Shown here: positions 41,649 through 41,798 of the stretch, one piece after another | Position numbering within the stretch: position 1 is the first letter of the stretch | How the letters are laid out: every line of letters begins with the position of its first letter | Assembly (NCBI GenBank): GCA_024762925.1 | Contig: JANTGM010000048.1 | Span: 1-41,798 of the forward strand | Direction: 5' to 3' | From: Kofleriaceae bacterium | GTDB lineage: Bacteria; Myxococcota_A; Polyangia; Haliangiales; Haliangiaceae | Length of the DNA stretch: 41,798 nucleotides | Notes under the pieces: generated by a model | Seen by the model: the letters and a program-made list of their open reading frames with translations, nothing else | The model's database searches: none | What the model was told of the DNA's origin: nothing | Translations under genes and position numbers: made by a program

Positions 41649-41798
41649 CTAGTGCGCGATTCATGAATATAGAACGTGCTCACTCGTCTTCTCGCCCGCT
41701 CGAGAGACTGGCTCTGCCAGTCTTCTTCGTTGTTCCTCGGTCGCTTGCCCCAGCAAACTCCCTCTTCCCGCCTCGCCAGCAAACGAGCTGACTTCGCG
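41649..41798 (+). repeat. MITE-like CTAG-ended repeat, copy 3 (cut by window end)
   Basis: Starts with CTAGTGCGCG, ATTCATGAAT, ATAGAACG, and then follows copies 1 and 2 closely to the window edge (GCTGACTTCGCG). The hairpin is at 41705-41723 (loop TCT). It has the most complete left end of the family. The window ends inside the element before the right inverted repeat, which is what an assembly break at a repeat would look like. Confidence 0.8.

Overview
This window looks like a chromosomal segment from a member of the Myxococcota or a close deltaproteobacterial relative. The sequence evidence is two proteins that end in a MYXO-CTERM sorting tail (Gly-Gly-Cys, one hydrophobic helix, Arg cluster; ends at 26263 and 29516), many lipoproteins with Asp/Gly/Pro-rich linkers, and moderately high GC. 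No rRNA, tRNA, CRISPR array, phage or intact insertion sequence was recognised, so most of the window is ordinary core and accessory metabolism.

Layout. 1-1476: copies of a short CTAG-ended inverted-repeat element surround a hypothetical gene. 1473-3131: a XylR/DmpR-type sigma-54 activator with an altered GAFTGA loop. 3403-5245: a cytochrome P460-like lipoprotein, then an opposing pair encoding an outer-membrane barrel with a Pro/Ala linker and a Cys-rich lipoprotein. 5343-8309 (minus): a histidine phosphatase, an ACAD10/11-type acyl-CoA dehydrogenase and an APH-fold kinase, resembling a 4-hydroxyacyl-CoA catabolic unit. 8423-10284: aspartate kinase and a CAP/SCP lipoprotein with a 22-Gly tract. 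10311-17456 (minus): acyl-CoA dehydrogenase, HDOD protein, soluble transhydrogenase and both subunits of a biotin-dependent acyl-CoA carboxylase, probably leucine/isovalerate degradation. 17628-22730 (plus): lipoprotein, GDPD-like lipoprotein, a PnbB-like (DUF4863) protein and a SWIM-SNF2 helicase. 22852-28685: a two-cupin protein, a large MYXO-CTERM surface protein, a small lipoprotein and an M3 oligoendopeptidase. 28851-33551: an LPMO-like secreted protein followed by divergent glgB and glgX (glycogen). 33560-36794: a thrombospondin-3 lipoprotein, a DUF454 membrane protein, a lipoprotein and a metallophosphoesterase. 36940-39659: a class III aminotransferase, two CDP-alcohol phosphatidyltransferases and a 69-residue membrane protein in one close-packed unit. 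39625-41633: an MBL-fold hydrolase, a LysE-type exporter and a small membrane protein.

The least explained feature is the repeat family. Three clear copies and one diverged copy lie at the two ends of the window. They carry CTAGTGCGCG-type termini, a conserved internal hairpin and subterminal palindromes with compensating changes. Two copies are joined head to head through one shared CTAG. In two unrelated genes the TAG stop codon is the element's terminal CTAG. This fits a non-autonomous, MITE-like element that targets CTAG, but no transposase is present in the window to name the family.
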